A DNA stretch of 64,000 nt from Hoeflea sp. 108 (GTDB taxonomy: Bacteria; Pseudomonadota; Alphaproteobacteria; Rhizobiales; Rhizobiaceae): contig NZ_KB890027.1 of NCBI RefSeq assembly GCF_000372965.1, positions 22,528-86,527 on the forward strand, given 5' to 3'. A program made the translations under genes and the position numbers. The notes beneath the pieces were generated by a model. That model had not been told where the DNA came from. It made no database searches and was given only the letters and a program-made list of their open reading frames with translations. This document shows, piece after piece, positions 16,822 to 25,737 of this stretch; the first letter of the stretch is position 1, and every line of letters starts with the position of its first letter.

Positions 16822-17571
16822 ATGGCAGACGACTTTCCGCGCGACCGTCCCCACATCCACCTCCTTAATAACGGCATCCGTGAAGCGTATCGGCGGCCAA
16901 ACCAGCGCATCGAGCCATCGCCGCTGCCGGCGCGCGATCGCGCAGCGCACGCCGCCGCCTTGATGCAATCGATCGAACAGGCCGTCGAAAGTGCGCGGCA
17001 GCAGATTGCGGCGCGAAACGCACAGCTGTCGGTGGGCACCCCCGGCTTCTACCTCGAGATCGATCTGCCAGCATCGGAGCGAGTGGGTCTCGATCAATTG
17101 GCCGATCGTCGGCAGCACATGGAACTCGTCGCCGTGCAAGAGCCGGCTCAGCCCGGCGCTCCAATCACAGCGTCGGTGTTCGTGCCGCAACGTGCGGAAG
17201 CCTACTATCTGAGGAAGGTCGAGGCGTATCGCGACGTCGACACTGATCGGGGCAGGCCGAGGAACGAACCGCTTATCTCGCGTATAGAAACCGTGCGCCT
17301 TGCGACTGCAAGGTCTTTGTTCACCGACGCCGCCGACCTCTTTCCTCAAGTCGCCGATGAACGGGTGTGGTGGGAGGTTTGGCTGCGCGAGGGTAGCCGC
17401 GAGAACTTCGAGCGCATTGCCCAGGCCCTGAACATCACGATACGCGCGCATGCGGTGAGGTTCCCGGAGCGGGTGGTCACCCGCCAGAGCCAGGGCGACT
17501 TCCGGCATGAACTTCTTCGAATGGCATGCTCCGGTGCCGCTGGCCCACGGGCGTCTTCACCCGCGCCCTGA
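16822..17571 (+). pseudogene. 5' fragment of an S8-family (subtilisin-like) peptidase
   Basis: The frame from ATG 16822 matches the N-terminal region of the S8 peptidases that pair with AAA ATPases: 'GFYLEIDLPASERVGLDQL', 'FVPQRAEAYYLRKVEAY', 'DLFPQVADERVWWEVWLREG'. Similarity seems to stop around residue 215-220 ('AVRFPERVV'), before any catalytic Asp/His/Ser motif. The remaining codons are out-of-frame sequence of the downstream DUF3445 fragment. Thus the protease domain has been lost by deletion or recombination near 17470-17540. Confidence 0.72.
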
Positions 17572-17966
17572 AGTTCCTGACCAACATCCAGCAGGGCAAG
17601 CCGGCACGGCGCCTGAACTGGACCATGACGATCAATCCGCGGCTCGATACCAGTCCGGAAAACTTCCACAAATGGGGCGGCGACCGGCTGACGGTGACGC
17701 CCGAGAATGTCGGCGAGAAGGTGCATCTGCGCGTCGAGTTGCAGAGCTTCTGGCGGCTGCCGCGCTCCAATGCGCTGGTCTTCCCGATCCGCTGCTACCT
17801 GCTCAAGATGGACGAGTTGGTGACGGTGCCGAAATGGGCCCGCCGCTTCCATCGCGTGCTGCGCGACCTGCCGGTGGAGCTCGACGAATACAAGGGCCTG
17901 ACCCGCTATATGACGGCGCACCGACCTCCCCCGGCTTCAGCCCGGACTGAAAAAGCAAAACCGTGA
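17526..17966 (+). pseudogene. 3' fragment of a DUF3445 / heme-dependent oxidative N-demethylase gene
   Basis: This frame encodes the C-terminal part of the DUF3445 family: 'GVFTRALKFLTNIQQGKPAR', 'NWTMTINPRLDTSPENFHKW', 'LRVELQSFWRLPRSNALVFP'. Members are heme-dependent oxidative N-demethylases acting on methylamines. The N-terminal two thirds is absent; the frame abuts the truncated S8 peptidase, so an ancestral deletion joined the two. The link to N-methyl compound metabolism fits the creatine/sarcosine island that begins just downstream. Confidence 0.75.
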
Positions 17967-18186
17967 CGCTCCCGGCATGAGCCGGGACCGCTTCAGCCAG
18001 GTCGCCATGCGGGTGCGCGGCGATTGCGTAGCTTCCCGGACTACCGGGCTCATCGACGAAGCGCGCGGTTTGCCCGCGCCGCATAAAGATCCGTTATTCG
18101 AACATTAGGTGAATAAATTTTCGTAATGTCGTCGCCGGAGGTAGTCTGTGCTGCATCAGATCTCGTTCTCAAGGAGGAGCAGCCCG
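17967..18186. promoter_or_regulatory. Creatinase leader with candidate LysR-type operator
   Basis: CCCGGC/GCCGGG (17971-17986) can fold as a short hairpin after the DUF3445 remnant. At 18092-18114 TTATTC and GAATAA are separated by 11 bases, a T-N11-A type dyad of the sort LysR regulators bind, in a locally AT-rich stretch 73 bases upstream of the creatinase start. The LysR gene at 20571 is a plausible binder. Confidence 0.45.
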
Positions 18187-19401
18187 ATGACCGACGACAT
18201 GTTGCACGTGATGAAGTGGCACAATGGCGAGAAGGACTTTTCGCCGTTCTCCGATGCCGAAATGGCCCGCCGCCAGAACGACGTACGCGGCTGGATGGCG
18301 AAGAACAACGTCGATGCAGCGCTCTTCACCTCCTACCACTGCATCAACTATTATTCCGGATGGCTTTACTGCTACTTCGGCCGTAAGTACGGCATGGTCA
18401 TTGACCACTACAACGCCACGACCATTTCGGCCGGCATCGATGGCGGCCAGCCATGGCGCCGCAGCTTCGGCGACAACATCACCTACACCGACTGGCGCCG
18501 TGACAATTTCTACAGCGCCGTCCGTCAGCTGACCCCGGGCGCCAAGCGCGTCGGCATCGAATTCGATCACGTTTCGCTCGACTTCCGCCGCCAGCTCGAA
18601 GAGGCGCTGCCGGGCGTCGAGTTCGTCGACATCGCGCAGCCGTCGATGTGGATGCGCTCGATCAAGTCGCTGGAAGAGCAGAAGCTGATCCGCGAGGGCG
18701 CTCGCGTCTGCGACGTCGGCGGCGCGGCCTGTGCAGCGGCAATCAAGGCGGGGGTTCCCGAGCATGAGGTGGCGATCGCCACCACCAATGCGATGGTTCG
18801 CGAAATCGCCAACTCGTTCCCGTTTGTCGAACTGATGGACACCTGGACCTGGTTCCAGTCGGGCATCAACACCGACGGCGCCCACAACCCGGTGACCAAC
18901 CGCAAGGTTCAGTCCGGCGATATCCTGTCGCTCAACACCTTCCCGATGATCTTCGGCTATTACACCGCGCTTGAGCGGACGTTGTTCTGCGACCATGTCG
19001 ACAATGCAAGTCTCGACATCTGGGAGAAGAACGTCGCGGTTCACCGTCGCGGCCTCGAACTGATCAAGCCGGGCGCGCGCTGCAAGGACATCGCCATCGA
19101 GCTCAACGAAATGTACCGCGAATGGGACCTGCTCAAGTACCGTTCGTTCGGCTACGGCCACTCGTTCGGCGTGCTCTGCCATTATTATGGCCGCGAGGCC
19201 GGCGTGGAACTGCGCGAGGACATCGAGACGGTTCTGGAGCCTGGCATGGTCGTGTCGATGGAGCCGATGGTCATGCTTCCCGAGGGCATGCCGGGTGCCG
19301 GCGGCTACCGCGAGCACGACATCCTGATCGTCAACGAAGACGGCGCCGAAAATATCACCGGCTTCCCCTTCGGTCCCGAGCACAACATCATCCGGAACTG
19401 A
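18187..19401 (+). CDS. Creatinase (creatine amidinohydrolase)
   Basis: Creatinase hydrolyses creatine to sarcosine and urea (EC 3.5.3.3); it has the pita-bread fold of M24 peptidases but needs no metal. The sequence follows the Pseudomonas enzyme closely from memory: 'FTSYHCINYYSGWLYC', 'SAGIDGGQPWRR', 'ELMDTWTWFQSGINTDGAHN', 'GYYTALERTLF', 'FGYGHSFGVLCHYYGREAG', 'VVSMEPMVMLPEGMPGAGGY'. The catalytic His of the 'GYGHSFG' to 'EPM' region is retained. Start is ATG 18187 ('MTDDMLHV') with AAGGAGG nine bases upstream, giving 404 residues. It converges on creatininase across a bidirectional terminator. Confidence 0.95.
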   Translation: MTDDMLHVMKWHNGEKDFSPFSDAEMARRQNDVRGWMAKNNVDAALFTSYHCINYYSGWLYCYFGRKYGMVIDHYNATTISAGIDGGQPWRRSFGDNITYTDWRRDNFYSAVRQLTPGAKRVGIEFDHVSLDFRRQLEEALPGVEFVDIAQPSMWMRSIKSLEEQKLIREGARVCDVGGAACAAAIKAGVPEHEVAIATTNAMVREIANSFPFVELMDTWTWFQSGINTDGAHNPVTNRKVQSGDILSLNTFPMIFGYYTALERTLFCDHVDNASLDIWEKNVAVHRRGLELIKPGARCKDIAIELNEMYREWDLLKYRSFGYGHSFGVLCHYYGREAGVELREDIETVLEPGMVVSMEPMVMLPEGMPGAGGYREHDILIVNEDGAENITGFPFGPEHNIIRN

Positions 19402-19692
19402 GGACGGTGTTCTACATCCCCCACGATTGCCCCCGGGAAGCGGTGGACCGGCATTGCCGGTCTGCCGCGACCGCCTTGCATCCGGCAGCGCTGCTGGCCA
19501 GGGATATCGCCCGCTGGGTGAAGCGTCTGGGCGCGGGCACGACTGCCGATGCCGGCGACAAGGCGCCGATATCCGACGCGCCTTGCGAGCGCCATCGGTT
19601 GACCCCGCCGCGCCGCCCTTTTTGATCTCGTGCCTGGCGACGAAAAAGCCGCGGTCGATGCCGCGGCTTTCTTGTGCCGGGAGGTGGAAAGT
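19402..19692. other. Intergenic region between creatinase and creatininase
   Basis: About 290 bases without a recognisable gene. Apart from the terminator hairpin at 19645-19670 nothing was identified. The reading frames present are shadows of GC-rich sequence. Confidence 0.5.
19641..19673. terminator. Bidirectional terminator between convergent creatinase and creatininase
   Basis: AAAGCCGCGG (19645-19654) pairs perfectly with CCGCGGCTTT (19661-19670) around a six-base loop, with A-rich sequence before and CTTTCTT after. It can end transcription from both sides. Confidence 0.85.
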
Positions 19693-20472
19693 TCAGCGCG
19701 GGAATTCCTTCTCCAGCGCCTGAACGATGCCGTCGGCGCAGACCTGCAGGAGGAGTTCGCCTTTTTCCGCCGTCGCATCCTTGGGCGATGACAGCGTGCC
19801 GCTGGCGGGCGTCCATTCCGGTTTCGGCGGATAAACGTCGTAGGGCGGGAAGGTCGCCGGGGCATGGTCAACCGCACGCTCAAGGCTGACCTGATGGGGG
19901 TAGAGCGCCAGCATCAGGGAGGTTTCGAAGACCCCGCCATGTTCCAGGTCCCAACCGGCGAAACCATCGGGATAGAGCCGGCCGATCGTCGCCTTGTCGA
20001 CGAAGTCCCAATAAGACAGGACGACGATCTTCATGTCCTCGATACCAGCCCATTTGAGTTCACGCAGCGCAAGGTCGATGCCCTCGATGATGAACCACGA
20101 GTTCTCGAAATGACCGTTGACCAGGCAGATGCGGCGAACGCCATGGCGCGCGAATTCCCTGATGACATCGCGAAGCGCCGCCACCAGGGTTGCGCCGTCA
20201 AGGCTGGTGGTGCCCGGCAGGTGATTGCCGCCGCCGGACTTCTGATGCGACTTGTAGCCGTAGGTGAAAGGCGGCGCGACCAGCGCGTCGATGCGGCCGG
20301 CGACGCGCCGGGCGAACTCGACCGGCAAGAGCACGTCGACATTCATCGGCATGTGATGGCCGTGCTGCTCCATCGAGCCGATCGGCAACAGGATCGGAAC
20401 AGACCCATCGCGAACACGGGCATCATAGTCCGGCCAGGAAAGCTCGGCGGCAAAGACTGATTGTTGAGGCAT
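19693..20472 (-). CDS. Creatininase (creatinine amidohydrolase)
   Basis: Creatininase opens creatinine to creatine (EC 3.5.2.10), the first step of the creatine route. The metal-binding motifs are clear: 'GSMEQHGHHMPMNVDVLLP' (Glu, His, Asp), and 'LVNGHFENSWFI' (His, Glu). 'YKSHQKSGGGNHLPGTTSLD' and 'GWDLEHGGVFETSLMLALYP' match the Pseudomonas enzyme. I use ATG 20472 ('MPQQSVFAAELSW'), with GGGAGA upstream; a second ATG lies two codons earlier and the frame is open to 20547. It is divergent from the LysR gene at 20571, which probably controls it. Confidence 0.94.
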   Translation of the reverse strand: MPQQSVFAAELSWPDYDARVRDGSVPILLPIGSMEQHGHHMPMNVDVLLPVEFARRVAGRIDALVAPPFTYGYKSHQKSGGGNHLPGTTSLDGATLVAALRDVIREFARHGVRRICLVNGHFENSWFIIEGIDLALRELKWAGIEDMKIVVLSYWDFVDKATIGRLYPDGFAGWDLEHGGVFETSLMLALYPHQVSLERAVDHAPATFPPYDVYPPKPEWTPASGTLSSPKDATAEKGELLLQVCADGIVQALEKEFPR

Positions 20473-20488
20473 GGTCATCTCCCATTTT

Positions 20489-20513
20489 GGCTCATGGGGC
20501 AAAGATTTGAGCC
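20489..20513. promoter_or_regulatory. Dyad between creatininase and its divergent LysR gene
   Basis: GGCTCA (20489-20494) and TGAGCC (20508-20513) are separated by 13 bases in the 98-base divergent spacer, which also holds AT-rich promoter-like sequence (AAATTTATAATC, 20531-20542). It is a candidate binding site for the LysR protein. Confidence 0.45.
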
Positions 20514-20570
20514 CAACCTTGTGATATGAGAAATTTATAATCTTCATCCTCGCATGAGGAAACGAAATCC

Positions 20571-21485
20571 ATGCGCAACATCGTAAACTTTCAGACCGAC
20601 CTGCTCCGCACCTTCGTCTCGGTCATCGATCTCGGCGCCTACACCAAGGCCGGCGACATGCTGGGGCGCACCCAGCCGGCGATCTCGCTGCAGATGCGCC
20701 GGCTCGAGGAACTGGTCGGCGCACCGCTCATCAAGCAGACGGGCCGTTCGCTGACGCTCACCGGTGAAGGTGAGATGCTGCTGAGCTACGCGCGCGAAAT
20801 CCTGCGTCTCAACGACGAGGCGGCGTCCTATTTCAATCGCGCCAAGATATCAGGCGTCCTGCGCGTCGGCCTGCCCAACGATTATGCCGTGGCGTTCCTG
20901 CAAGGGGTGATTACTGAATACACGCGTCAGCATGCTGAAATCTCGCTCGAGATCTATTGCGGCTGGAGCGCCGATATCCTCGATCGCCTGCGGGCGGACG
21001 AACTCGATCTTGCTATTGCGATGGTCAACACCGATCGCGCGCAATACCTGTCGCGGTCATGGATCGAGCGGCCGATCTGGACGGCGGGGAACGAGGTTAC
21101 GTTCGATCCGGCGGCAGGCATTCCGCTCGCTGCTCATCCGGAGGGTTGCGCCTACCGCGCGCGGATGATCCAGGCGCTCGATGCGGCGCAGATGCGCTGG
21201 CGCGTCGCTTATACCGGGCCGGGCATCTCAGGCCTGCAGAATGCCGTGATCAACGGTCTGGGCGTAAGCGCACTGACGCGCTACACATTGTTGCCGGGGA
21301 TGCGTGTGCTCGGTGAGGACGACGGGTTTCCGCCGCTGGCCGAAATCCGGGTCGGCCTGTTTTACAAGCATCCGCGCCTGTCGGACGCCGGCATCAGGCT
21401 GGTCAACCACATCATCGCCCGGCTGGATGAGGCGGGCGTCTCCGGCGACCCCGTGCGGCGCCATGCGGAACTCGATCGTCAATAA
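20571..21485 (+). CDS. LysR-family regulator of the creatinine genes (inferred)
   Basis: A 304-residue LysR-type regulator. The N-terminal winged helix-turn-helix is 'LLRTFVSVIDLGAYTKAGDM' then 'GRTQPAISLQMRRLEELVG', and 'FNRAKISGVLRVGLPNDYAV' marks the linker into the effector-binding domain. It is divergent from creatininase and lies directly upstream of the ABC transporter, with the creatinase gene on the other side of creatininase, so creatinine, creatine or sarcosine is a reasonable inducer. The start ATG has GAGGAAACG upstream. Confidence 0.88.
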   Translation: MRNIVNFQTDLLRTFVSVIDLGAYTKAGDMLGRTQPAISLQMRRLEELVGAPLIKQTGRSLTLTGEGEMLLSYAREILRLNDEAASYFNRAKISGVLRVGLPNDYAVAFLQGVITEYTRQHAEISLEIYCGWSADILDRLRADELDLAIAMVNTDRAQYLSRSWIERPIWTAGNEVTFDPAAGIPLAAHPEGCAYRARMIQALDAAQMRWRVAYTGPGISGLQNAVINGLGVSALTRYTLLPGMRVLGEDDGFPPLAEIRVGLFYKHPRLSDAGIRLVNHIIARLDEAGVSGDPVRRHAELDRQ

Positions 21486-21576
21486 GCTGTGCAAATGGCC
21501 AAATTATAAGAATTAATTTTCCAAATGCATTGGCGCTTCCTAACCTTGCGGCAACAACAACCAAAAGGGGAATGCG

Positions 21577-22713
21577 ATGACCATCAAGGACGCACTGTCG
21601 GGACCCCGTACCCGGCGCGAGATTCTGAAGGGTGCAAGCGTATTGGGCGGCGGAATCCTGGCGATGCCGTATCTCAGCCGGCTTGCCTTCGCCGAGCCGG
21701 TCGAGCTTACCATGCTCGCCTGGTATGGCCATGCCGAGCCGGATGTCGTCGCTGAGTTCGAGGCAGAGAACAACGTCAAGTTCAAGCCGAAATACTACAC
21801 CGGCGGTGACAACATGCTGGGCCTTATCGCCCAGTCGCCTGCCGGAACCTTCGACGTCATTTTGTCCGATGCCGAATACGTCCAGCAGCTCAACGCTGCC
21901 GGCTATATCGAGGAACTCGACCCCAAGGACTACACCTTCGACGACTATTTCCCGGAGTTTCAGAATTTCGCGGGCCACTGGCAAGACGGCAAGCTGTACT
22001 CGGTCTTCACCCGTTTCGGTTTCCTCGGCGTGGCCTACAACACCGACGCGATCACCGAAAAGGAGGCTTCCAGCTACAACGTCTACTGGAACGAAAAGCT
22101 GAAAGGCAAGGTCGGCCATTTCGATTGGCACCTGCCCAATCTCGGTCAGATCAGTCTGCTCGACGGTAATGCGTCGCCCTACGACATCGACGCGGCTGCC
22201 TGGGGCAAGCTGCGGGAGAAGATGACGACATTGCGCCCGCAGATCGGTGGCTTCTTCGATTATGGCGGCACCTTCTCGTCGCTGCAAAACGGCCAGATGC
22301 TGGCGATGGCCGGCATTGGCGACTGGATCACCGGGACGCTGGAAAAGAACGGCGCCAAGGTGCGCAGCATCATTCCCGAAGAGGGCGGCCTGCAATGGAC
22401 CGAGTCCTTCTCGATCGGCAAGGGCTCGACCAAGTCCGACCTCGCCAAGAAGTGGATCCAGTACATCACCTCGGCCAAGGGTCAGGTGAAGTCGGCCAAT
22501 ATGGCCGCCTATCCGGCGCTCATTCCCAACCAGAAGGGTTGGGAACTGCTTGCCAAGGAAACCCCTGAAGAAGCCAAGCGCCAGGGCATGTTGCTGACCG
22601 AAAGCAACGTCATGGACATGATCCGGGCCGGGCGCATCAAATATCGGCAGTTGCCGGTGCAGCAGAGCCTTGAGGACTGGAACGACTTCTGGTCCGAATA
22701 CAAGGGCTCGTAA
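21577..22713 (+). CDS. ABC transporter periplasmic substrate-binding protein (PotD-like)
   Basis: A 378-residue binding protein of the spermidine/putrescine (PotD/PotF) type. The N-terminus 'RTRREILKGASVLGGGILAM' is a twin-arginine export signal ending near 'LAFAEP'. The mature part has the usual 'LTMLAWYGHAEPDVVAEFE' opening and 'FDVILSDAEYVQQLNAAGYI'. It heads an operon of binding protein, two permeases and ATPase. Context points to creatinine, creatine or another N-methylated guanidino compound as substrate rather than polyamines. ATG 21577 is preceded by AAAGGGGAA. Confidence 0.88.
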   Translation: MTIKDALSGPRTRREILKGASVLGGGILAMPYLSRLAFAEPVELTMLAWYGHAEPDVVAEFEAENNVKFKPKYYTGGDNMLGLIAQSPAGTFDVILSDAEYVQQLNAAGYIEELDPKDYTFDDYFPEFQNFAGHWQDGKLYSVFTRFGFLGVAYNTDAITEKEASSYNVYWNEKLKGKVGHFDWHLPNLGQISLLDGNASPYDIDAAAWGKLREKMTTLRPQIGGFFDYGGTFSSLQNGQMLAMAGIGDWITGTLEKNGAKVRSIIPEEGGLQWTESFSIGKGSTKSDLAKKWIQYITSAKGQVKSANMAAYPALIPNQKGWELLAKETPEEAKRQGMLLTESNVMDMIRAGRIKYRQLPVQQSLEDWNDFWSEYKGS

Positions 22714-22843
22714 GGTCGGCGGACCTCGCGTTCGGACTTTCTGCTAATATTCGTGCGGCGGGCCAGTGCGCCCGCCCATTCATTCCGGCAATTCTGCACG
22801 GCGGTTGGCAGTGCAGTCGTGTCTTCAGGTTGGAAGCGCCGCA

Positions 22844-23689
22844 ATGCGGAAATCGATCACTCTCTATGGATTGACCTTCTCCCTGCCGATGCTGATCTGG
22901 CAGGCGATGTTCTTCCTCGCGCCGCTGCTGTTTTTGATCGCGCTGAGTTTCTGGACGGTCAAGAATTTCCGCATGGAGCCGAACTTCGACACCGTCAACT
23001 GGGTCAGGATGCTCGGCCGCGGCGTCTTTTGGGATGCCTACCTGCGCACCTTCGCGCTTGCCACCGCCGCCGCCGTCATCACCAGCGCGCTGGCTTTCCC
23101 TTGCGCCTACGCCATCGCCTTCAAGCTCACCGAAACAGCACGGCGCTGGGCGGTGTTCCTGATGGTAATCCCGTTCTTCACCAGCTACCTGGTACGTGTC
23201 TATTCCTGGCAGATATTCCTGTCCGACAACGGCATCATCAACGCGTTGCTGGCCAAGGTGGGGCTCGGGCCGTTCGGCATGCTCAACTCGACCTTCGGCA
23301 TGATGGTCGGTTTTCTGACATTGAGCTTTCCGCTGGTCGTGCTGTTGCAGCTGTTCAGCCTGATCTTCGTCGACAAGACGCTGATCGAGGCGGCGCACAA
23401 TCTGCGCTGCGGCCGGCTGCGCACGGTATTCGAGGTGATCGTGCCCGCGGCCAAGGTCGGCCTGGTGATCGCGGCGCTGTTCTGCTTCATCCTGACCTTC
23501 GGCGACTTCGTCAGCCCGCTCTACCTTGGCGGCGGCGACCCGCCGACCCTTTCCATCCTGATCACCGACACCACCAAGTCTGGGCAGCAATGGCCGCGTG
23601 CGGCGGTGATCGCGCTGACCATGATCGGGACGCTGCTCGCGGTCGCCTTCGCTGCGGTGAGCTATGCCTACAAGGAGCGCGGACGATGA
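22844..23689 (+). CDS. ABC transporter permease (PotB-like)
   Basis: Integral membrane subunit with about six hydrophobic segments. 'SLPMLIWQAMFFLAPLLFLI' is the first, and the EAA-loop sequence near 'LIEAAHNLRCGRLRTVFEVI' contacts the ATPase. Start ATG 22844 ('MRKSITLYG') has GGAAG upstream; the frame is open to 22766 but the leader is not family-like. It overlaps the second permease as ATGA. Confidence 0.88.
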   Translation: MRKSITLYGLTFSLPMLIWQAMFFLAPLLFLIALSFWTVKNFRMEPNFDTVNWVRMLGRGVFWDAYLRTFALATAAAVITSALAFPCAYAIAFKLTETARRWAVFLMVIPFFTSYLVRVYSWQIFLSDNGIINALLAKVGLGPFGMLNSTFGMMVGFLTLSFPLVVLLQLFSLIFVDKTLIEAAHNLRCGRLRTVFEVIVPAAKVGLVIAALFCFILTFGDFVSPLYLGGGDPPTLSILITDTTKSGQQWPRAAVIALTMIGTLLAVAFAAVSYAYKERGR

Positions 23690-24522
23690 ACGATTTCAAC
23701 CGCAACCCGCTGATCGACTGGGCGCTGAAGCTCTACATCCTGCTGGCTTTCGCTTTCATCTTCGCGCCGATCGCCGCGAGCTTCGTCTTTTCGTTCAATG
23801 TCGACCGCTTCCCCTCGCTTCCGCTCGGCGGCTTCTCGACGATCTGGTACGAGACGGTCGCCGCTGACCCGCTGGTCTGGCAAGGCCTGCGCAACACGCT
23901 GGTGGCGGGTGTGATCGTATCGGTTTTCGCCACGGCGATCGGGTTTGGCGCCGCCTACACCGACTTTCGCTACAAGTTCTTCGGCAAGACCTTCTATGTC
24001 GCGCTCGCTTTGCTGCCGCCGACGATCCCGGTCGTCATCCTCGGCCTGGCGATGCTTGCCTTTTTGTCCAACATAAACCTGTCGGGTGCGATCCATTCGG
24101 TCATCATCGCCCATGTGGTGATGTGCGCGCCGTTCGCCATGGCGATCGTGCGGCTGCGGCTGTCGCAGATGGATCCCTCGCTGGAGGCTGCGGCCTGGAA
24201 TCTTGGCGCGTCGGAATGGATGGCGATGCGCCACGTCATCATCCCTTTTTGCAAGCCGGCGATCTTTGCCGCCCTGTTCATCACCATGGCCGTGTCCTTC
24301 GACGAGTTCGCCGTCGCCTGGTTCGTCTCGGGCCTGAACGAGACGCTGCCGGTCAAGGTGCTCGGCTTCCTGCAGGGGCAGGTCAGTCCGCGCATCAACG
24401 TCATCGGCACCTTCGTATTCCTCGCTTCGATGACGCTGGTGGTGCTGGCCCAGGTTCTTTTGATGAAACGCAGCGTCGCGCCTGCGACTGACGCGGTAAC
24501 CACCGGAGTAAAGGTGCCATGA
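23686..24522 (+). CDS. ABC transporter permease (PotC-like)
   Basis: The second membrane subunit, 278 residues, with six predicted helices beginning 'LYILLAFAFIFAPIAASFVF'. The conserved EAA loop is 'LEAAAWNLGASEWMAMRHVI'. ATG 23686 overlaps the stop of the first permease, and its stop overlaps the ATPase start, so the operon is translationally coupled. Confidence 0.88.
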   Translation: MNDFNRNPLIDWALKLYILLAFAFIFAPIAASFVFSFNVDRFPSLPLGGFSTIWYETVAADPLVWQGLRNTLVAGVIVSVFATAIGFGAAYTDFRYKFFGKTFYVALALLPPTIPVVILGLAMLAFLSNINLSGAIHSVIIAHVVMCAPFAMAIVRLRLSQMDPSLEAAAWNLGASEWMAMRHVIIPFCKPAIFAALFITMAVSFDEFAVAWFVSGLNETLPVKVLGFLQGQVSPRINVIGTFVFLASMTLVVLAQVLLMKRSVAPATDAVTTGVKVP

Positions 24523-25613
24523 CCGACAAGGCTCTCGTCGTCTTCGACGGCGTCGTCAAACGCTTCGGCAGCTTCAATGCCGTCGAAAGGATGGGTCTCG
24601 AAATCCACAAGGGCGAATTCCTCGCCATCATGGGCTCGAGCGGCTGCGGAAAGACCACGACGCTGCGTATGCTGGCAGGACTGGAAGCGCCGACGGAAGG
24701 CGAGATCCGCCTCGCCGGCAAGCGCATCAACGATCTGCCGACCTGGCGTCGCGACACGCCGATGGTGTGGCAGAGCCTGGCGCTGTTTCCGTTCCTCACG
24801 GTGCGCGAGAATGTCGAGTTCTCCCTGCGCATGCGTGGCGTGGAAAAGGCCGAGCGGCGCAAGCGTGTCGACAAATGGCTGGAGCGCATGCAGATCACCG
24901 AATTCGCCGATCGCAATGTCGCCCATCTGTCCGGCGGCCAGCGCCAGCGCGTTGCCCTTGCCCGCTCGCTGGTGACGGAACCGGAAATCCTTCTGCTCGA
25001 CGAGCCGCTGTCGGCACTGGACGCTCATCTCAAGGTGCGCATGCAGACGGTGCTTTCGAACCTGCAGCGCGAGCTCGGCATCACCTTCGTCTATGTCACG
25101 CACAGCCAGTCGGAGGCCTTCTCGATGGCCGACCGCGTCGTCATCATGAGCCGTGGCCGGATCGAGCAGATCGGCAATCCGCAGGAGATTTACCGCGCGC
25201 CACGGACGAAGTTCGTCGCTGAATTCCTGGGATCATCGAACATCTTTGCCGGCAAGGTCTCGAACGTGAACGGCAAGGTGGTGAAGATCGCGACGCCGGT
25301 GGGCGAGTTCGATGTCGCGCCCAACGCAGCCAAAACGCTTTCCAAGGGCGACAACGCAACTTTCGTGGTTTCCGACGATCGGGTGCAACTGAGCAACCAG
25401 CCCCCGGCTGACGGCTACAACGGGTTGCAGGCGCAGGTGGTCGGCGAGGAGTTTGTCGGCGCGACTGCAGTCATCCATCTCGAAGGCGCCGACCGGATCG
25501 AGATCAAGGCGCAGAAGAGCCACGACGAACTCGAACATCTCAACCTTGAGCTAGGCGCCAAGGTTTGGGTGTCATGGCGGCCCGACGCCACGCACATCTT
25601 GCCTGGCGAGTAG
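24519..25613 (+). CDS. ABC transporter ATP-binding protein (PotA-like)
   Basis: The 364-residue ATPase has Walker A 'GSSGCGKTT' (residues 39-47), signature 'LSGGQRQRVALARSL', Walker B 'ILLLDEPLSALD' and switch 'VYVTHSQSEA', plus the C-terminal TOBE/MOI domain of the spermidine/maltose/iron group. It completes the operon that starts at 21577 and powers uptake of the island's substrate. Confidence 0.92.
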   Translation: MTDKALVVFDGVVKRFGSFNAVERMGLEIHKGEFLAIMGSSGCGKTTTLRMLAGLEAPTEGEIRLAGKRINDLPTWRRDTPMVWQSLALFPFLTVRENVEFSLRMRGVEKAERRKRVDKWLERMQITEFADRNVAHLSGGQRQRVALARSLVTEPEILLLDEPLSALDAHLKVRMQTVLSNLQRELGITFVYVTHSQSEAFSMADRVVIMSRGRIEQIGNPQEIYRAPRTKFVAEFLGSSNIFAGKVSNVNGKVVKIATPVGEFDVAPNAAKTLSKGDNATFVVSDDRVQLSNQPPADGYNGLQAQVVGEEFVGATAVIHLEGADRIEIKAQKSHDELEHLNLELGAKVWVSWRPDATHILPGE

Positions 25614-25737
25614 GGCAAGCGCCCGGTCGCGGGCGCAGCAGTAGAGTTTGGGAGAGACAACCCGGCCGCAGCAGCGAAACGGAAACAATAGCGGCTGCCG
25701 GCGTGACGCTGGCGCTTATAGGGAGGAAATTGAAACA

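Noticed and set aside
18169..19383. 404-codon open frame on the minus strand opposite creatinase
   Set aside because: The plus-strand frame is an unmistakable creatinase; the antisense composition is artefactual.
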